DNA from: Kiritimatiellia bacterium
GTDB taxonomy: Bacteria > Verrucomicrobiota > Kiritimatiellia > RFP12 > UBA1067
NCBI GenBank assembly: GCA_017403825.1
Contig: JAFRDO010000073.1
Coordinates: forward strand, 1 to 64,000
Direction of reading: 5' to 3'
Length of the DNA: 64,000 bases
The position numbers and the translations under genes are program-made. Of this stretch, positions 8,363 to 17,925 are shown piece after piece. The stretch's first letter is position 1, and each line of letters starts with the position of its first letter. The notes beneath the pieces were generated by a model. It worked only from the letters and a program-made list of their open reading frames with translations, did no database searches and was not told where the DNA came from.

Positions 8363-8403
8363 TTTACTCTTTATTTTTTAGCCGCAAAGGACGCAAAGAA
8401 CAT
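8363..8403. other. short convergent gap with a CGCAAAGGACGCAAAGAAC-type tract
   Basis: The 41 bases between the convergent amrS and GH78 genes hold an AT-rich run followed by GCCGCAAAGGACGCAAAGA (about 8381-8399). I see no stem with a T-run on either strand, so no classical terminator. Similar CGCAAAG-iterated tracts occur in intergenic DNA of other environmental bacteria; that link is from memory. Confidence 0.4.
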
Positions 8404-10155
8404 TTACTTGGCGATCTCGACCCAATCTGGCGAAGAGATTTTGACGTCGGTCTTGCCGTCGGGGAGCTTGCGGAGCTTGACGTTTACCGATGAGCCGTCT
8501 GGCAGGGCCATTGAGCCCTCCGCCCATTCGAGATCGCCGAGGAACGGCCTTACCTCGATGCGGCGGCAGCCGACGTCAAGGGGCCTGATGCCGAGCACAT
8601 GGTTGATGCACCACGAGGCCGGTCCGCCGGCCCAGCCGTGGCAGAGCGAGTGGCGGAAGCCCGGATAGCAGAACTCGCCGTAGTCTCCGTGTATGTCCTT
8701 CTTCCCGGCGACAGGCATCTCGTCGATGCGGAAGCATCCGTTCGTCCAGGCGAGCTTGAAGTCCTCCCAGAAGCTTGTCGCGCCAACATCAAGCATCGCG
8801 CCCCAGTAGTCGCGCACCGTATCGAGCGCCCGCTGGTTCTCGCCTGCCGCGCTCATCGCCTCGATCATGTAGTAGCCGTAGAACGTAGAGACGCCGTCGT
8901 GTCCGTTCTGCCCGAGGACTTGCGAGAACATCTCCTTTGGATCTCGCAGACCGGAAAGCGCAAGCATAGCGGCGGCGGACTTTGCGCCGTGCGGGTCTGG
9001 ACGGAGCTTCGCCAGCTCCGCCTCCAGGGCGCGCGCCTTGTCCGCAAGCGCCGTCCGTCCGGCCACGTTCGCCAGGAACGCCGTTTCGCGCGCGGTGACG
9101 AGCGCAAGCCCCTGCGTGCCAGCCCATGCCGCCTCGCCGTTGTGCTTTGTCGGCCAGTCGAGGAAATTGCCAGCGCGCCATTCTCCGTCCTTCATGCCGG
9201 AAAGCACGTGGTCGAACGTCTTCTCAAGATAGTCGGCGTGGCGGCGCACATAGTCCGCGTCGCCCGTATAGCGGTACCATTCCGCCAGGTTGCGGATCCA
9301 CCACAGCGTGTAAGTGGGCATGCCGTGCATCCAGCGGTCGGTCGGCGTGGTGGCCGCCATGTAGTCCAGGGACTCCGGCAGGATAGATGCCGCGCCGAAC
9401 ACGTTAAGGATAGCCATCGTCTCCGGGTGCGTGTCGCCCATCCACACGAGCCGATCGCGCTTGATGCCGTCCCACAGGTAGTCCTGGCAGCAGAGGTGCA
9501 CGGTGCGCACGGCGGTCTCGAACACGCGGTTGAGGCGTTCGTCGGACGAGCGGAACGCCCCGATCGCCTTCATCGGGCGCATCAGCGAGACGGCGCGTAT
9601 GAATTCGAAACCCACTTCGCCGCCGGTCACGAGATCGATTCGCAAGAAGCGGAATCCGGTGTTTCCAATCTCAATGCTACCGAAGTACGGCACGGACAAC
9701 TCGAAGTCGCGCATGGCGTGGTCGTTCGAGGCGTGCTTGCCGTCGCCAATGGTGCTCATCGTTTCCGAGACCGATTCGCCGAAGCGCAGCCTGAGGCGTG
9801 CGCCGGGCGTGCCGCCAGGGCTCATGCCAAGCGAAACGCCGCCATGAATCTCGCGCCCGAAATCCAGCAACACCCCTGCCGGTTCGCCCTTGTTGATCAG
9901 CTTCGTGCCGCATGCAGACCCGAACGGCCCTTCGCAGACCTGGCCGAACTTCCGTTCGAGAAGCTTCTCCGTCTTCTCCGATTTGGCGCGCATATGCCAC
10001 CCGCCGTCAGGATTCTGTCCCGAAGTCTGCCACACGATCCGCTTGGGATAGACGAACGTGCGGACGCGTGAATCCCGCACGTCTTCCTGTGCTCCAGGGC
10101 AGGCGAAGGCGCAAGCCGTCGCCGACAACAACATCAGATTCTTCAATGCCATCAT
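8404..10155 (-). CDS. secreted GH78-like alpha-L-rhamnosidase
   Basis: 583 residues with a Sec signal peptide (about 1-20). A beta-sandwich region (about 90-190) is followed by an (alpha/alpha)6 catalytic domain. Family-like blocks include SSDERLNRVFETAVRTVHLC, the DGIKRDRLVWMGDTHPE stretch (about 230-245) at the place of the conserved acidic DxxxRDE...GD motif, and a C-terminal beta domain with CHGWAGGPASW. GH78 enzymes release terminal alpha-L-rhamnose from pectin side chains or glycosides. The canonical RDE is RDR here, so specificity is uncertain. It lies 33 bases downstream of rph on the same strand and could share its promoter; start choice between 10155 and 10152 is open. Confidence 0.8.
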   Translation of the reverse strand: MMALKNLMLLSATACAFACPGAQEDVRDSRVRTFVYPKRIVWQTSGQNPDGGWHMRAKSEKTEKLLERKFGQVCEGPFGSACGTKLINKGEPAGVLLDFGREIHGGVSLGMSPGGTPGARLRLRFGESVSETMSTIGDGKHASNDHAMRDFELSVPYFGSIEIGNTGFRFLRIDLVTGGEVGFEFIRAVSLMRPMKAIGAFRSSDERLNRVFETAVRTVHLCCQDYLWDGIKRDRLVWMGDTHPETMAILNVFGAASILPESLDYMAATTPTDRWMHGMPTYTLWWIRNLAEWYRYTGDADYVRRHADYLEKTFDHVLSGMKDGEWRAGNFLDWPTKHNGEAAWAGTQGLALVTARETAFLANVAGRTALADKARALEAELAKLRPDPHGAKSAAAMLALSGLRDPKEMFSQVLGQNGHDGVSTFYGYYMIEAMSAAGENQRALDTVRDYWGAMLDVGATSFWEDFKLAWTNGCFRIDEMPVAGKKDIHGDYGEFCYPGFRHSLCHGWAGGPASWCINHVLGIRPLDVGCRRIEVRPFLGDLEWAEGSMALPDGSSVNVKLRKLPDGKTDVKISSPDWVEIAK

Positions 10156-10188
10156 GTTTTGTAACCTATGTGCTGGGCTGACGCGGGA

Positions 10189-10887
10189 TTACCTGTTGCC
10201 CATAAGCTTGAATATGCGCTTGAGTCCCTTGCGGGCGAGCTTGCGCAGCGCGTCGAGGGACTCTTCCGTGAACGGCTTGTGTTCGGCCGTACCCTGAAGC
10301 TCCACGTACCGTCCGTCGTCCGTCATGACGACGTTCAGGTCCACCTCTGCCGTGGAGTCGTGGACATAGTCGAGGTCCAGGTTGGGCTTGCCGTCGCACA
10401 CCCCGACCGACACTGCCGCGACGCGGTGGACGATCGGATTCTCTGCGAGCGTTCCGTCGGCTAGGAGCTTGGCTATCGCATCTTCGAGCGCGACCATTCC
10501 GCCCGTGATCGAAGCGCACCGCGTGCCGCCGTCGGCCTGCAGCACGTCGCAGTCGATGGTGATCTGCCGTTCGCCGAGCTTCGTCATGTCCACGGCAGCG
10601 CGAAGGGAGCGTCCGATCAGCCGCTGGATCTCGGTCGAGCGCGCGTCCTGCCGCAGCTTCTTTATGTCGCGCTCCTTCCTGCCGCCGCCCGTGGAGGAGG
10701 GGAGCATGGAATACTCGGCCGTAACCCAGCCCCTGCCAGTGTCTCGCAGGAACGGAGGAACCTTTTCCTCGACGCTTGCGGTGCACAGCACCCAAGTGTC
10801 GCCCCATTTCACAAGCACGCTCCCTGCGGCGTGCCGTGTAAAGTTTCTGATGAATTCTATTTTCCTCAACTGGTCCCTTTTCTTCAT
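10189..10887 (-). CDS. rph: ribonuclease PH
   Basis: 232 residues, near the usual 238. RNase PH is a phosphorolytic 3'-5' exonuclease that trims tRNA precursors. Family blocks include [20 protein letters not shown] near the N-terminus, [37 protein letters not shown] and [14 protein letters not shown]. The start at 10887 (MKKRDQLRK) is chosen because a GAGGCGGGG site lies just upstream and homology begins soon after; an upstream in-frame ATG at 11043 would add 52 unrelated residues and cross the promoter. Confidence 0.95.
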   Translation of the reverse strand: MKKRDQLRKIEFIRNFTRHAAGSVLVKWGDTWVLCTASVEEKVPPFLRDTGRGWVTAEYSMLPSSTGGGRKERDIKKLRQDARSTEIQRLIGRSLRAAVDMTKLGERQITIDCDVLQADGGTRCASITGGMVALEDAIAKLLADGTLAENPIVHRVAAVSVGVCDGKPNLDLDYVHDSTAEVDLNVVMTDDGRYVELQGTAEHKPFTEESLDALRKLARKGLKRIFKLMGNR

Positions 10888-10921
10888 GTCCCCGCCTCTC
10901 GTTCTTTTGGCTTTGCCGCAT

Positions 10922-10930
10922 ATTATATCA
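10922..10930 (-). promoter_or_regulatory. extended -10 promoter for rph
   Basis: On the minus strand the sequence reads TGATATAAT, a perfect extended -10, ending 34 bases before the rph ATG with the ribosome site in between. It is the same form found before many plus-strand genes here. Confidence 0.65.
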
Positions 10931-11064
10931 ATTCTTCGGGAGCGCAGGGAGCACCCCGAGTTTTTTGGGCCCTCGGTTGTCCTCTCCCGTCTCCGCCCGA
11001 CATCGTCTATTTCTGCTGCTGCTGACGTGAATGCGTGAAACACGGCGCGGCTATAATACGCACG

Positions 11065-11120
11065 TTGCTAACTCGCCAAAACGTGATGAAACCGGGTTTG
11101 CTAACTCGCCAAAACGTGAT
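11065..11120 (+). repeat. 23-bp perfect direct repeat upstream of the DUF4143 ATPase
   Basis: Two identical 23-base copies (11065-11087 and 11098-11120) begin TTGCTAACTCGCC and end AAAACGTGAT, with 10 bases between them, so the start-to-start period is 33 bp (about three helical turns). The second copy ends 7 bases before the -35 of the ATPase promoter. This fits an activator or repressor site array. An alternative is a recombination scar. I saw no further copy in the window. Confidence 0.9.
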
Positions 11121-11127
11121 TGCGCTA

Positions 11128-11156
11128 TTGATTCCGAGCCGTATTTATGCTATAAT
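11128..11156 (+). promoter_or_regulatory. sigma70-type promoter for the DUF4143 ATPase
   Basis: TTGATT (11128-11133), a 17-base spacer and TATAAT (11151-11156) with an upstream TGC making an extended -10. The ATG is at 11184 with a GGTGGAGG ribosome site (11170-11177). The direct repeat abuts the -35 side. Confidence 0.7.
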
Positions 11157-11183
11157 TCCGCTTGAACATGGTGGAGGCATTGC

Positions 11184-12533
11184 ATGAAGCGGAAAATCTA
11201 TGACAGACTTCTCGAATGGAAGCGGAATGAGGCTAGGGAATCGGCACTGTTGATAGACGGCGCCCGACGTGTCGGCAAGAGCTACATAGCCGAGGCATTT
11301 GCCAAGAACGAATATCGGTCATATCTTATGATTGACTTCGCCAAGGCGCCGATGGAGATAAAGGCCCTGTTCGAGAACTATCAGGACAAGTTGGACAGGC
11401 TTTTCCTGAAGTTATCGGAATATTATGGCGTGAGACTGCATGTTGGGGAGACGTTGTTCATATTCGACGAAGTGCAGATGTGCCCGAAGGCTCGGGAATC
11501 TATCAAGTCGCTTGTCGCCGACGGGCGCTATGATTTTCTTGAAACGGGTTCGTTGGTTTCCATAGACGAGAACGTGCGAGACATTGTGATCCCGTCGGAT
11601 GAAACGCGCGTGAAGATGCATCCGATGGATTTTGAGGAGTTCCTTTGGGCGCGTGGTGACGACATGACAATGGATGCCATTCGGAGCCATTATGCGGAGA
11701 AGAAGCCTATGGGTGCGTTGTTGCACAGGAAGGCGCTTGATCTTTTCCGTGAATATATGGTTGTCGGGGGTATGCCGCAGGCGGTGGCGGAATTTGTCAA
11801 GTCCTCTGACCTCGGCAAGGTTGACGCCGTCAAACGCAGAATACTTAAACTCTACCGCGAGGACATAAGGAAACACTCCGGGAAGTATGCTCTCAAGACG
11901 GAACTCGTGTTCGACGGAATCGCCGCGCAGCTCTCGAAGCACGAGAAGAAGTTCCGTCTCTCCTCTCTTGGCGCGAATGCGCGGATGCGGGAATACGAGG
12001 ACGCGTTTCTGTGGCTGAAGGAAGCTATGATCGTCAATGTCTGCTATAGGTCCACCGAGCCAAACATTGGGCTTGGCATCAACGCCGGCCATGCCATGCT
12101 CAAGTGCTATGCGGCAGATACGGGACTTTTGGTGTCGCTTGCGTTCAGCGGACGTCAGATTGTGTCTGAACAGGTGCACAAACGGCTTCTCTTTGATTCG
12201 CTGGAGCTGAACAAGGGGATGTTCATGGAAAACATCGTTGCGCAGATGCTGACGGCAGCGGACCAGGAACTCTATTTCTTTTCGTCGTCATCAGTCGAGA
12301 AGTCTGACCGAATGGAAATAGATTTTCTGGTTCCCGTGGCATCGATTGGAAGGCGGCACAACATCCGTCCCGTGGACGTCAAGTCGTCCAAGAGGTATGA
12401 CCACACTTCGCTCGACAAGTTCTTTGCGAAATACAAGTACAACCTTACCGTGCCAACGGTTCTTCACACGAAGGATGTGACTGAGAAGGACGGCATAGTC
12501 TATTTGCCGATTTACATGACGCCATGCCTGTAG
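11184..12533 (+). CDS. AAA ATPase with DUF4143 domain
   Basis: 449 residues of the AAA_14/DUF4143 family. Walker A is GARRVGKS (about 26-33), Walker B LFIFDEVQM (about 91-99), and a sensor-like LETGSLVS follows. The C-terminal half has the DUF4143 features: a winged-helix-like segment, ENIVAQML, then a nuclease-like EIDFLVP...PVDVKSSKRY block resembling the PD-(D/E)XK fold. These proteins are common in gut and environmental bacteria, often in multiple mobile copies; their function is not established. It is a single gene with its own promoter and a striking direct repeat upstream. Confidence 0.88.
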   Translation: MKRKIYDRLLEWKRNEARESALLIDGARRVGKSYIAEAFAKNEYRSYLMIDFAKAPMEIKALFENYQDKLDRLFLKLSEYYGVRLHVGETLFIFDEVQMCPKARESIKSLVADGRYDFLETGSLVSIDENVRDIVIPSDETRVKMHPMDFEEFLWARGDDMTMDAIRSHYAEKKPMGALLHRKALDLFREYMVVGGMPQAVAEFVKSSDLGKVDAVKRRILKLYREDIRKHSGKYALKTELVFDGIAAQLSKHEKKFRLSSLGANARMREYEDAFLWLKEAMIVNVCYRSTEPNIGLGINAGHAMLKCYAADTGLLVSLAFSGRQIVSEQVHKRLLFDSLELNKGMFMENIVAQMLTAADQELYFFSSSSVEKSDRMEIDFLVPVASIGRRHNIRPVDVKSSKRYDHTSLDKFFAKYKYNLTVPTVLHTKDVTEKDGIVYLPIYMTPCL

Positions 12534-12757
12534 GCGTTTTGGCAGGAGGACAAGGTTCTCCACAAGCTGATCGCTGCATTCGGCGTGGACGTTGAGAAGT
12601 TCATGGCATGGTTTCGCAGGCGTTTGGTAGCCCGATGGAAATTCTCAAGTTTTTCCAGTTGCGGACGGAATGAGCTTTTGATATCCTATTGCCAAATACG
12701 ATGGATTGTCGCCTTGCGGCGGCAATTTGCGGGACAATTTAATAAAAGGAGATGACG
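12534..12757 (+). other. intergenic stretch with a possible gene remnant
   Basis: 224 bases. From about 12539 to 12621 one frame reads a protein-like stretch (FWQEDKVLHKLIAAFGVDV) without a start codon, which may be the tail of a lost gene. The rest is non-coding up to the AGGAG site (12747-12751) of the next gene. No clear promoter of the extended -10 type is visible. Confidence 0.3.
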
Positions 12758-15700
12758 ATGAAACTCGTGGGAACCCTTGCAATGGCGATAGCCGCTCTTG
12801 TGGCGCACCAATGCTCTGCGAACACCTGGTGGGTGGACGACGACTGGTACGACCAGGGCGGAGACGGAACGGAGGCAAGGCCGTTCGGCACGATCCAGAC
12901 CGCGCTCGACAACCCCAGTTTTGTCGCGGGCGACACGGTGAACGTGAAGGCCGGCGTATACAACAGGGGCGCGACGCAGAATACGTCATACGGCGGCACC
13001 ATCAGCAACCGCGTGGTCATCACGAAGAAAGTTCACATCAAGGCCGTGGAAGGGCGTGAGAAGACGTTCATCGTGGGCGCGGCGTCTCCCGGCAGCGGCA
13101 GCAACGGCTTGGGTTCCTATGCCACACGCTGCATTCTCTACTGCGATCAGAACAAGTATTCCTCAGGCGGCGCCATCGTCGAGGGGTTCACCATCTGCGG
13201 CGGACGGACGGCGGACGCTGATGCCAATGCCGGATATGGCGCAGGCGTGTTCGATGCTGGCGGGTCGGGCGGAAGCCGGTTCCAGATATGGGTTGTCGAT
13301 TGCACGATTTCCAACTGCATTGCAAATGCGGGCGGCGCCACGCGTTTTTCAAGCCTTTACCGTACTCTTGTTTCGGACTGCAGAGCCTCCAAGCGCGTTT
13401 CGGGCATTCATGGCGCGCACGCGCATTCCTGCGTCATTCAGCACTGTGCGGAGTCTGGCACCAATCCTCAGGGGCTTGCCATTCAGGTCACGGCAGTCAA
13501 CTGCACGTTCTTCGGAAACAAGACGTATCTTGCACCCGAGGTCAACAACAGGATGTACAGCTACAACTGCATCATTGCCGGCGACGGAAACTATGAGTTC
13601 CCATACTCAAGAACCACCAGCACGGCGGTGGACGGTTTCTACCAGCTTTTCGCCCCTGCGGTGGGCGACTACCGTCCGCTTCCCGGCTCGCGCGCGGCGA
13701 CGTTGGGCGATGCCGCAAGCCTGAGCGGACAGGTCACGGTCATCGACGAAGCGAAGCCCTTGATCAACGGCGTTCGCACGCTGGTCGATTATGCGGGCAA
13801 TCCATATCCCTCTTCCGGTACGATTGCCGCCGGTGCGGTGCAGGAGATCGCTCCGGCCCCGGCTGGCGGCGCGCTGCAGTTCGACATCGACCAATGCACG
13901 GTCAACGGTAACATCGCCCACGATGGCGCGTATGTCTTCCCCGAAACCTATCCCACCCAGTATGTTCTTGCCGCCACAGAGAAGCAGGTCTATTGCTACT
14001 GGCGCAAGGTCGGCGATGCGACGGAGATGGTCGTGCCGCGCATGGACGACACCGCGCTTCTGATGCCGCCGCCGACCGTTGCGGAAGTCTCCACGAACAC
14101 GGTGCAGTACGCTGTAGCCGAACTGTACATTGATCCGGTTGCTGGCAACGACGGGAACAACGGCAGTGCGGCGGCACCGTTCAAGACGTTGCAGAAGGGA
14201 TTCGACGCCATACGTAATGTTGGCGATTACAGGGTAATCCACGCGGCCGCTGGCGACTACCGCGAGGGCGGAGTTCCAATACATCCGAACTATAACAACC
14301 CTGACGGTCCTGCTGTTCTGACTAACCGTCTCTGCATCGGCACGGGTCGTGCCGTCCGCTTCAAGGGCGCGGGCGCGGGACGTTCCTTCATCTACGGCGC
14401 ACCCGATCCGGACACGACAACGGGACTTGGCCCAGCCGCAATCCGTCCGCTCTGCATCTACAGCGCCAACTCCATCGTGCAGGGCTTTACATTGGCGGAC
14501 GGCTATTCGGGCAGCACTGGAAAGACGACGGCTACCTACAGGTCGGACGATTTCATCGTTTACGGGCGCACCGAGTCGACGCCGGCGCATGTGGCGGACT
14601 GTATCGTCACAAACTGCCATGCGGCGCGAGCACTGACGATTTACGTCCAGTGGCATAGGTCGAAGTTCATTGACAATTCGAGTGGAGACGACGATTCTGA
14701 AGGCGCTTGGCTCAACTATCGTTGCACCATGGAGTCCTGTGCCTTTGTCGGCAACAGGTATCGTGCGGGATCTTCTGGTTTGTGTTGTGCTTGCTACAAC
14801 TGTTCGTTCAGCGGCGATAGGCAGAGCGACATTCCGTTCGCCAACGACTATGTTGTGGCGGCCTGCGCTATCGACGGATGCAAAGAGCTGCGTTCAGGAA
14901 CACTGTACAGAGGAAGCGTGGCCGACAATGTGACGAAGGTGTTCGGCTATGACGGTGTGGCAGATGACGTGGTGGGCTTTGCGGACGCGGCGCACGGCGA
15001 CTTCCGCGTGAAGTCCTATTCCGGCGCGACACGTTGCGTGCCTGCGCCGAGTGATGATGTGACCTTCTGGGAAGACTACTGGCGTCATGCCTGCGGTGAT
15101 GTGGAGGGCAGACCGCTGATCATCTTCCCGAACGGCAGTTTCCTTGCGGGTGCGGTGCAGGAGATGGTCGATGCGCCGGGCAAGGTCTATGTGCGGGTTT
15201 CGCGCGGTGGCCTTGGCGACGGCACGTCTGCATACGCCAACGGCGAGTATGATGCCGGCGGCGGAACGCTGTCCGTCAGCCCGGCGGCGGGCACGCGCCC
15301 CTGCGTCGGATTTACCGTCGATGGCGTGACGAATCTCTTTGCTGAGGCGGCGTCGTGGCCTATCACGGTCCCCGTCGCCGCGTCCGGCTCGATGGTAAGT
15401 GCCATTTACGGTACGGATTGGTATGTGGACGACGAGAACGGCAGCGACGCAAACTACGGCTATCTGCCGAGCATGGCGAAGAAGACGCTTGCCGCCGCGC
15501 TGGGCGTAAGCGGCATCGCTTCGGGCGATACCGTCCATGCCGCCGCCGGCACGTATGCGGATGGCGTGATGACGAACGGCGTCAACACCGAGATGGGATC
15601 GCGTGCCCTCGTTCCGCAGGGCGTCACGCTCAAGGGCGCGGGCGCGGCGGACACGTTCATCGTCGGCGCGATCGCTACGGTTGCAGCCGACGACAATGGT

Positions 15701-16825
15701 TGCGGCACGAACGCCGTCCGGTGCGTGGCGCTCAACCGGTACGCGACGGTGCAGGGCTTCACCCTCACGGGCGGACGCACCTGCTGCCATGCTGGCGGCA
15801 AGACGCTTCTCGACAATCTTGGAGCCGGCGTCGTGGCAGTGGGGACATCTGTATCCTCGACGGTGGCCGACCGCAAGGTGATCGACTGCGTGATCTCCAA
15901 CAACGTCGCCTATCGTGGCGGCGGTGCGGCGTATGTCTCGCTTTGCCGTTCCTTCGTAACGGGGAACAGAGGCGTCGACTCCACCGGCAACGGCTCCGGC
16001 ACTTACTATTGCCGCCACTACGGCTCCATCGTGGCCAATCAGCGGGCCCAGTACAATGCCATGTATCCCTATTCCGTCTGCGAGTCGACGTTGCGCGAGA
16101 GCGAGACAGGATACTGGGCGTTCTATGACAACGATAATGCACCGGACTGCGAAATCCGTAATTCTCTGATCCTCGGCAAGTCGCAGATACTGAGATCCGC
16201 ATCGGTGGCGACCAACTCGTACTTCTCTCGTACGCCAACGATAACTTCTGGACATGATGTCATTGGTCCTGGCAGTCTCGTTACGGGCATAGCCAATCTT
16301 CTGGTGGATGGCGCGTTCCGTCCTGTCATCGGCTCGAACGTCGCCATTGACAAGGGCGACCTCTCGCTAGTACCCGAGGCGGACCGCGCGACGGATCTCC
16401 TAGGCGGGCAGCGCGTGTACAACGGTGCGCTGGACGTTGGCGCGGCCGAGGCCGACTGGCGCGCCAAGTATGCCTCGGACCTTGGCGGTCGGCGCGGCTT
16501 TGAGGTAACGGAAGCGTCACCCGACGTGTCGGAGACGGAGGCGGGGAAGGTGCGGCTGGTCGCTGGAACGGAGCTGGCGGCGCAATGGACGACGACGGCA
16601 GGGAAGACGCAGTACTACGAGGTATCTGTGCGCGTCGACGACGGTTCTGCAGTCGTCGTCAAGCTGAACGGCGAGACAGTTGCGACCTATGATTCGGCGG
16701 GTGAGCACGAGCTGAAGTTCGACAATGCGCTTGCGTTGAACGCCCTGACGTTCTCATGCACGGCAGGCAGCGCGGAAATCCTCTCTGCAAACCTGTTCAG
16801 GGGCATGGTGCTGTCCATCAGATAG
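12758..16825 (+). CDS. very long secreted protein with three right-handed beta-helix modules
   Basis: 1355 residues with a Sec signal (about 1-21). Three modules of roughly 430 residues each start with a similar block: WWVDDDWYDQGGDGTEARPF (about 26), LYIDPVAGNDGNNGSAAAPF (about 455) and WYVDDENGSDANYG (about 887). Each continues with a GDTV/HAAAGxY block, a FI(V/Y)GA block and a VQGFTL or EGFTI block, the pattern of DUF1565-type parallel beta-helix proteins. A C-terminal beta domain (about 1265-1355) ends the protein. These folds often bind or cleave acidic polysaccharides, but no lyase or GH28 catalytic motif stands out. The start at 12758 is preferred over 12752 because AGGAG is 6 bases upstream. 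Confidence 0.82.
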   Translation: MKLVGTLAMAIAALVAHQCSANTWWVDDDWYDQGGDGTEARPFGTIQTALDNPSFVAGDTVNVKAGVYNRGATQNTSYGGTISNRVVITKKVHIKAVEGREKTFIVGAASPGSGSNGLGSYATRCILYCDQNKYSSGGAIVEGFTICGGRTADADANAGYGAGVFDAGGSGGSRFQIWVVDCTISNCIANAGGATRFSSLYRTLVSDCRASKRVSGIHGAHAHSCVIQHCAESGTNPQGLAIQVTAVNCTFFGNKTYLAPEVNNRMYSYNCIIAGDGNYEFPYSRTTSTAVDGFYQLFAPAVGDYRPLPGSRAATLGDAASLSGQVTVIDEAKPLINGVRTLVDYAGNPYPSSGTIAAGAVQEIAPAPAGGALQFDIDQCTVNGNIAHDGAYVFPETYPTQYVLAATEKQVYCYWRKVGDATEMVVPRMDDTALLMPPPTVAEVSTNTVQYAVAELYIDPVAGNDGNNGSAAAPFKTLQKGFDAIRNVGDYRVIHAAAGDYREGGVPIHPNYNNPDGPAVLTNRLCIGTGRAVRFKGAGAGRSFIYGAPDPDTTTGLGPAAIRPLCIYSANSIVQGFTLADGYSGSTGKTTATYRSDDFIVYGRTESTPAHVADCIVTNCHAARALTIYVQWHRSKFIDNSSGDDDSEGAWLNYRCTMESCAFVGNRYRAGSSGLCCACYNCSFSGDRQSDIPFANDYVVAACAIDGCKELRSGTLYRGSVADNVTKVFGYDGVADDVVGFADAAHGDFRVKSYSGATRCVPAPSDDVTFWEDYWRHACGDVEGRPLIIFPNGSFLAGAVQEMVDAPGKVYVRVSRGGLGDGTSAYANGEYDAGGGTLSVSPAAGTRPCVGFTVDGVTNLFAEAASWPITVPVAASGSMVSAIYGTDWYVDDENGSDANYGYLPSMAKKTLAAALGVSGIASGDTVHAAAGTYADGVMTNGVNTEMGSRALVPQGVTLKGAGAADTFIVGAIATVAADDNGCGTNAVRCVALNRYATVQGFTLTGGRTCCHAGGKTLLDNLGAGVVAVGTSVSSTVADRKVIDCVISNNVAYRGGGAAYVSLCRSFVTGNRGVDSTGNGSGTYYCRHYGSIVANQRAQYNAMYPYSVCESTLRESETGYWAFYDNDNAPDCEIRNSLILGKSQILRSASVATNSYFSRTPTITSGHDVIGPGSLVTGIANLLVDGAFRPVIGSNVAIDKGDLSLVPEADRATDLLGGQRVYNGALDVGAAEADWRAKYASDLGGRRGFEVTEASPDVSETEAGKVRLVAGTELAAQWTTTAGKTQYYEVSVRVDDGSAVVVKLNGETVATYDSAGEHELKFDNALALNALTFSCTAGSAEILSANLFRGMVLSIR

Positions 16826-16880
16826 CGGAACGCATGGCGCTGTACAGGCGACGCTTCGTCTCATGTGGAGCTGAAAGAAG

Positions 16881-17915
16881 ATGAATATTGCATCGGTCGC
16901 CTTGTGCGTCAGCTTTCTTGCCTCCGCCGCGCTCGGCGCGGCGTTGCCGCCGGAGTGGGCGGCAATGCTCGTGAAGGTTCGCTCCACGCTTGACGGCACG
17001 GAGCAGCCATGTTACTTCTGGGTGCCGGAGAGGGCTAAGGCCGAGGCGGTGCCGCTTGTCGTCGGGCTGCACACGTGGAGCGGTGACTACAAGTACGTCA
17101 GCCACTACGGGCCGGTGTTCGGCTACGCGAAGAAGCTGGGATGGGCGTTCGTCGGGCCCGACTTCCGCGGCGCTAACGACAAGCCGGTTGCCTGCGGGTC
17201 GGATTACGTCGTGCAGGACATCGTGGACGCGGTCAACTATGCGAGGGCCAGGGCGAAGATTGATTCATCCCGCATCTATATCGTAGGCGGGTCGGGCGGC
17301 GGACACATGACGCTCTTGATGCTGGGCCGCCACCCCGAGCTGTTCGCGGCGGGCGCGGCGTTCTGTCCGATCTCCGATCTCGCCCGCTGGCACGCCGATT
17401 CGATGGAGAAGCATCCGGGGCGCAACAAGACGTATGCGAAAATGCTGGAGAAGTCGTGCGGCGGCGTCCCGGCGGAGCGCCCGTGGGAATACGCGCTTCG
17501 CTCTCCGCTCACATGGATAGGAAGGGCGAGGGACGCGGGCGTTCCGGCGTACATTTGCACGGGCATTCACGACGGCTGGCGGGGGTCTGTCCCCGTCGGG
17601 CACTCCGTCCGCGCGTTCAACGCGCTCGCCGACAAAGCGGACCGCATAGGCGAATCAGACATCGCGTCGATCGAGAAGGACCAGGCGGTGCCCGATTCTC
17701 TGGCGTTTGCCGGACATGACCCGTTCTACGGCGAGAGCCGCCGCATCCACCTGCGGCGCACGAGCGCGAACGTGCGGCTGACAGTGTTCGAGGGCGGGCA
17801 CGACGGAAACTACGCTGCCGGCTTCGACTTCCTCGCGCGCCAGCGAAAGGGGCGTAGTGCCGATTGGACGATTCCGGTGCAGGGCAGCGGCGACAGCATG
17901 TCGTTGACGAAATAG
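16881..17915 (+). CDS. secreted alpha/beta hydrolase (S9/esterase-like)
   Basis: 344 residues with a Sec signal (about 1-19). The alpha/beta-hydrolase fold is indicated by a GLHTWSG oxyanion region, a nucleophile elbow GGSGGG (about 137-142), a likely acid in TGIHDGW and a C-terminal GGHDGNY histidine. Such proteins are typically esterases acting on acetyl or feruloyl groups or oligopeptidases; the neighbours (SGNH esterase and polygalacturonase) favour a plant-polysaccharide esterase. It sits 55 bases after the beta-helix gene and 10 before the next gene, so it probably heads or joins a small operon. Confidence 0.78.
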   Translation: MNIASVALCVSFLASAALGAALPPEWAAMLVKVRSTLDGTEQPCYFWVPERAKAEAVPLVVGLHTWSGDYKYVSHYGPVFGYAKKLGWAFVGPDFRGANDKPVACGSDYVVQDIVDAVNYARARAKIDSSRIYIVGGSGGGHMTLLMLGRHPELFAAGAAFCPISDLARWHADSMEKHPGRNKTYAKMLEKSCGGVPAERPWEYALRSPLTWIGRARDAGVPAYICTGIHDGWRGSVPVGHSVRAFNALADKADRIGESDIASIEKDQAVPDSLAFAGHDPFYGESRRIHLRRTSANVRLTVFEGGHDGNYAAGFDFLARQRKGRSADWTIPVQGSGDSMSLTK

Positions 17916-17925
17916 GGAACATGAA

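Noticed and set aside
11052..11057. TATAAT upstream of the direct repeat
   Set aside because: No TG extension or -35 at proper spacing; the promoter at 11128-11156 is better placed for the ATPase gene.
11184..12533. Anti-phage defence island around the two AAA ATPases
   Set aside because: The ATPases at 11184 and 25729 are 13 kb apart with no nuclease, methylase or other defence partner beside them.
14894..16255. 453-codon antisense frame over the beta-helix gene
   Set aside because: Shadow frame with no recognisable motif; the sense protein shows threefold repeats.
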